From Rothia nasisuis (GTDB lineage: Bacteria; Actinomycetota; Actinomycetes; Actinomycetales; Micrococcaceae), in assembly GCF_928381405.1 (NCBI RefSeq), contig NZ_CAKMSB010000006.1, positions 62,001 to 126,000 of the forward strand: DNA of 64,000 bases, read 5' to 3'. Below, one piece after another: positions 63,907-64,000 of the stretch. A model generated the notes under the pieces. That model was not told where the DNA came from. It worked only from the letters and a program-made list of their open reading frames with translations, and did not search any database. The translations under genes were made by a program, and so were the position numbers. Numbering within the stretch: position 1 is the stretch's first letter; each line of letters starts with the position of its first letter.

Positions 63907-64000
63907 ATGTCACCCTTCACCCCTTCCGCTAGCTCTCGTATTCCCCAAGAGCAACTAAACCCTCACCTCCCGAGCGGGGAGCTGATGCGGGCCGGTCTTG
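63907..64000 (+). CDS. Start of a small tad-locus protein, probably DUF4244-type pilin-like (cut by window)
   Basis: 31 codons are visible (MSPFTPSASSRIPQEQLN...), with AAAGGAG 9 bases before the ATG. Only position after tadC suggests the DUF4244 small membrane protein or Flp-type pilin found there in related actinobacteria; the hydrophobic segment lies beyond the edge. Confidence 0.6.
   Translation, partial: MSPFTPSASSRIPQEQLNPHLPSGELMRAGL

Overview
The window looks like chromosomal DNA of a moderately high-GC actinobacterium, most likely Micrococcaceae close to Rothia. This rests on the gene content (actinobacterial-type purF/purM, an SCP-like protein, MarP protease, GlxR-like Crp, Tad pilus ATPase with DUF4244-type pilin, two MMPL transporters) and on the order PBP / DUF4177 / RidA / NUDIX / Crp / MarP / Acs. 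Genus is an inference; no rRNA is present.

Layout. 1-13627 is a surface-polysaccharide locus: ABC-2 exporter pair, UDP-GlcNAc 2-epimerase, several large multidomain glycosyltransferases, UDP-ManNAc dehydrogenase and a DUF6270 protein, which together imply a ManNAcA-containing polymer. It ends at a 370-bp, hairpin-packed non-coding element (13658-14027). 14031-18880 holds purM-purF, a small membrane protein, an SCP-like protein and an asparaginase-like protein, all leftward. 19013-22494 is a tetR-mmpL operon with a palindromic operator, followed by an AbiEi/DUF559-type gene; three copies of a 60-64 bp palindrome lie around these genes. purD-purC (24061-26341) complete the purine genes here. 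26432-32590 is a lactate-use regulon: FadR/LldR-type regulator and lactate permease leftward, lutABC rightward, with LldR-like boxes between. 32711-36518 holds a membrane acyltransferase-like protein, a second MMPL protein and an FMN reductase, followed by tRNA-Pro(CGG). 36824-43640 is a heterodimeric ABC exporter, a metallophosphoesterase and a class A penicillin-binding protein. 43762-51899 is housekeeping DNA (DUF4177, RidA, NUDIX, Crp, MarP, amino-acid permease, aroQ, acs). 52053-53185 is a divergent TetR/NTF2-like pair.

53509-57083 is the clearest accessory island: an AAA+ ATPase translationally coupled to a large cytosolic subtilisin-like (S8) protein, in AT-rich flanks and bounded by a 9-bp direct repeat. 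It sits between the NTF2-like gene and nth. This is my best candidate for a poorly described system, plausibly a protease-based defence or conflict module. After it come nth, a CoA-pyrophosphatase NUDIX gene, a PolA-like exonuclease/polymerase and the start of a tad pilus operon cut by the right edge.

Besides genes, the window carries at least three families of dispersed structured repeats: palindromes at 18905, 22639 and 23833; elements with GCTTATTCAnnAGG-type arms at 9301 and 13658; and a pair of related hairpin repeats at 49842 and 58955.
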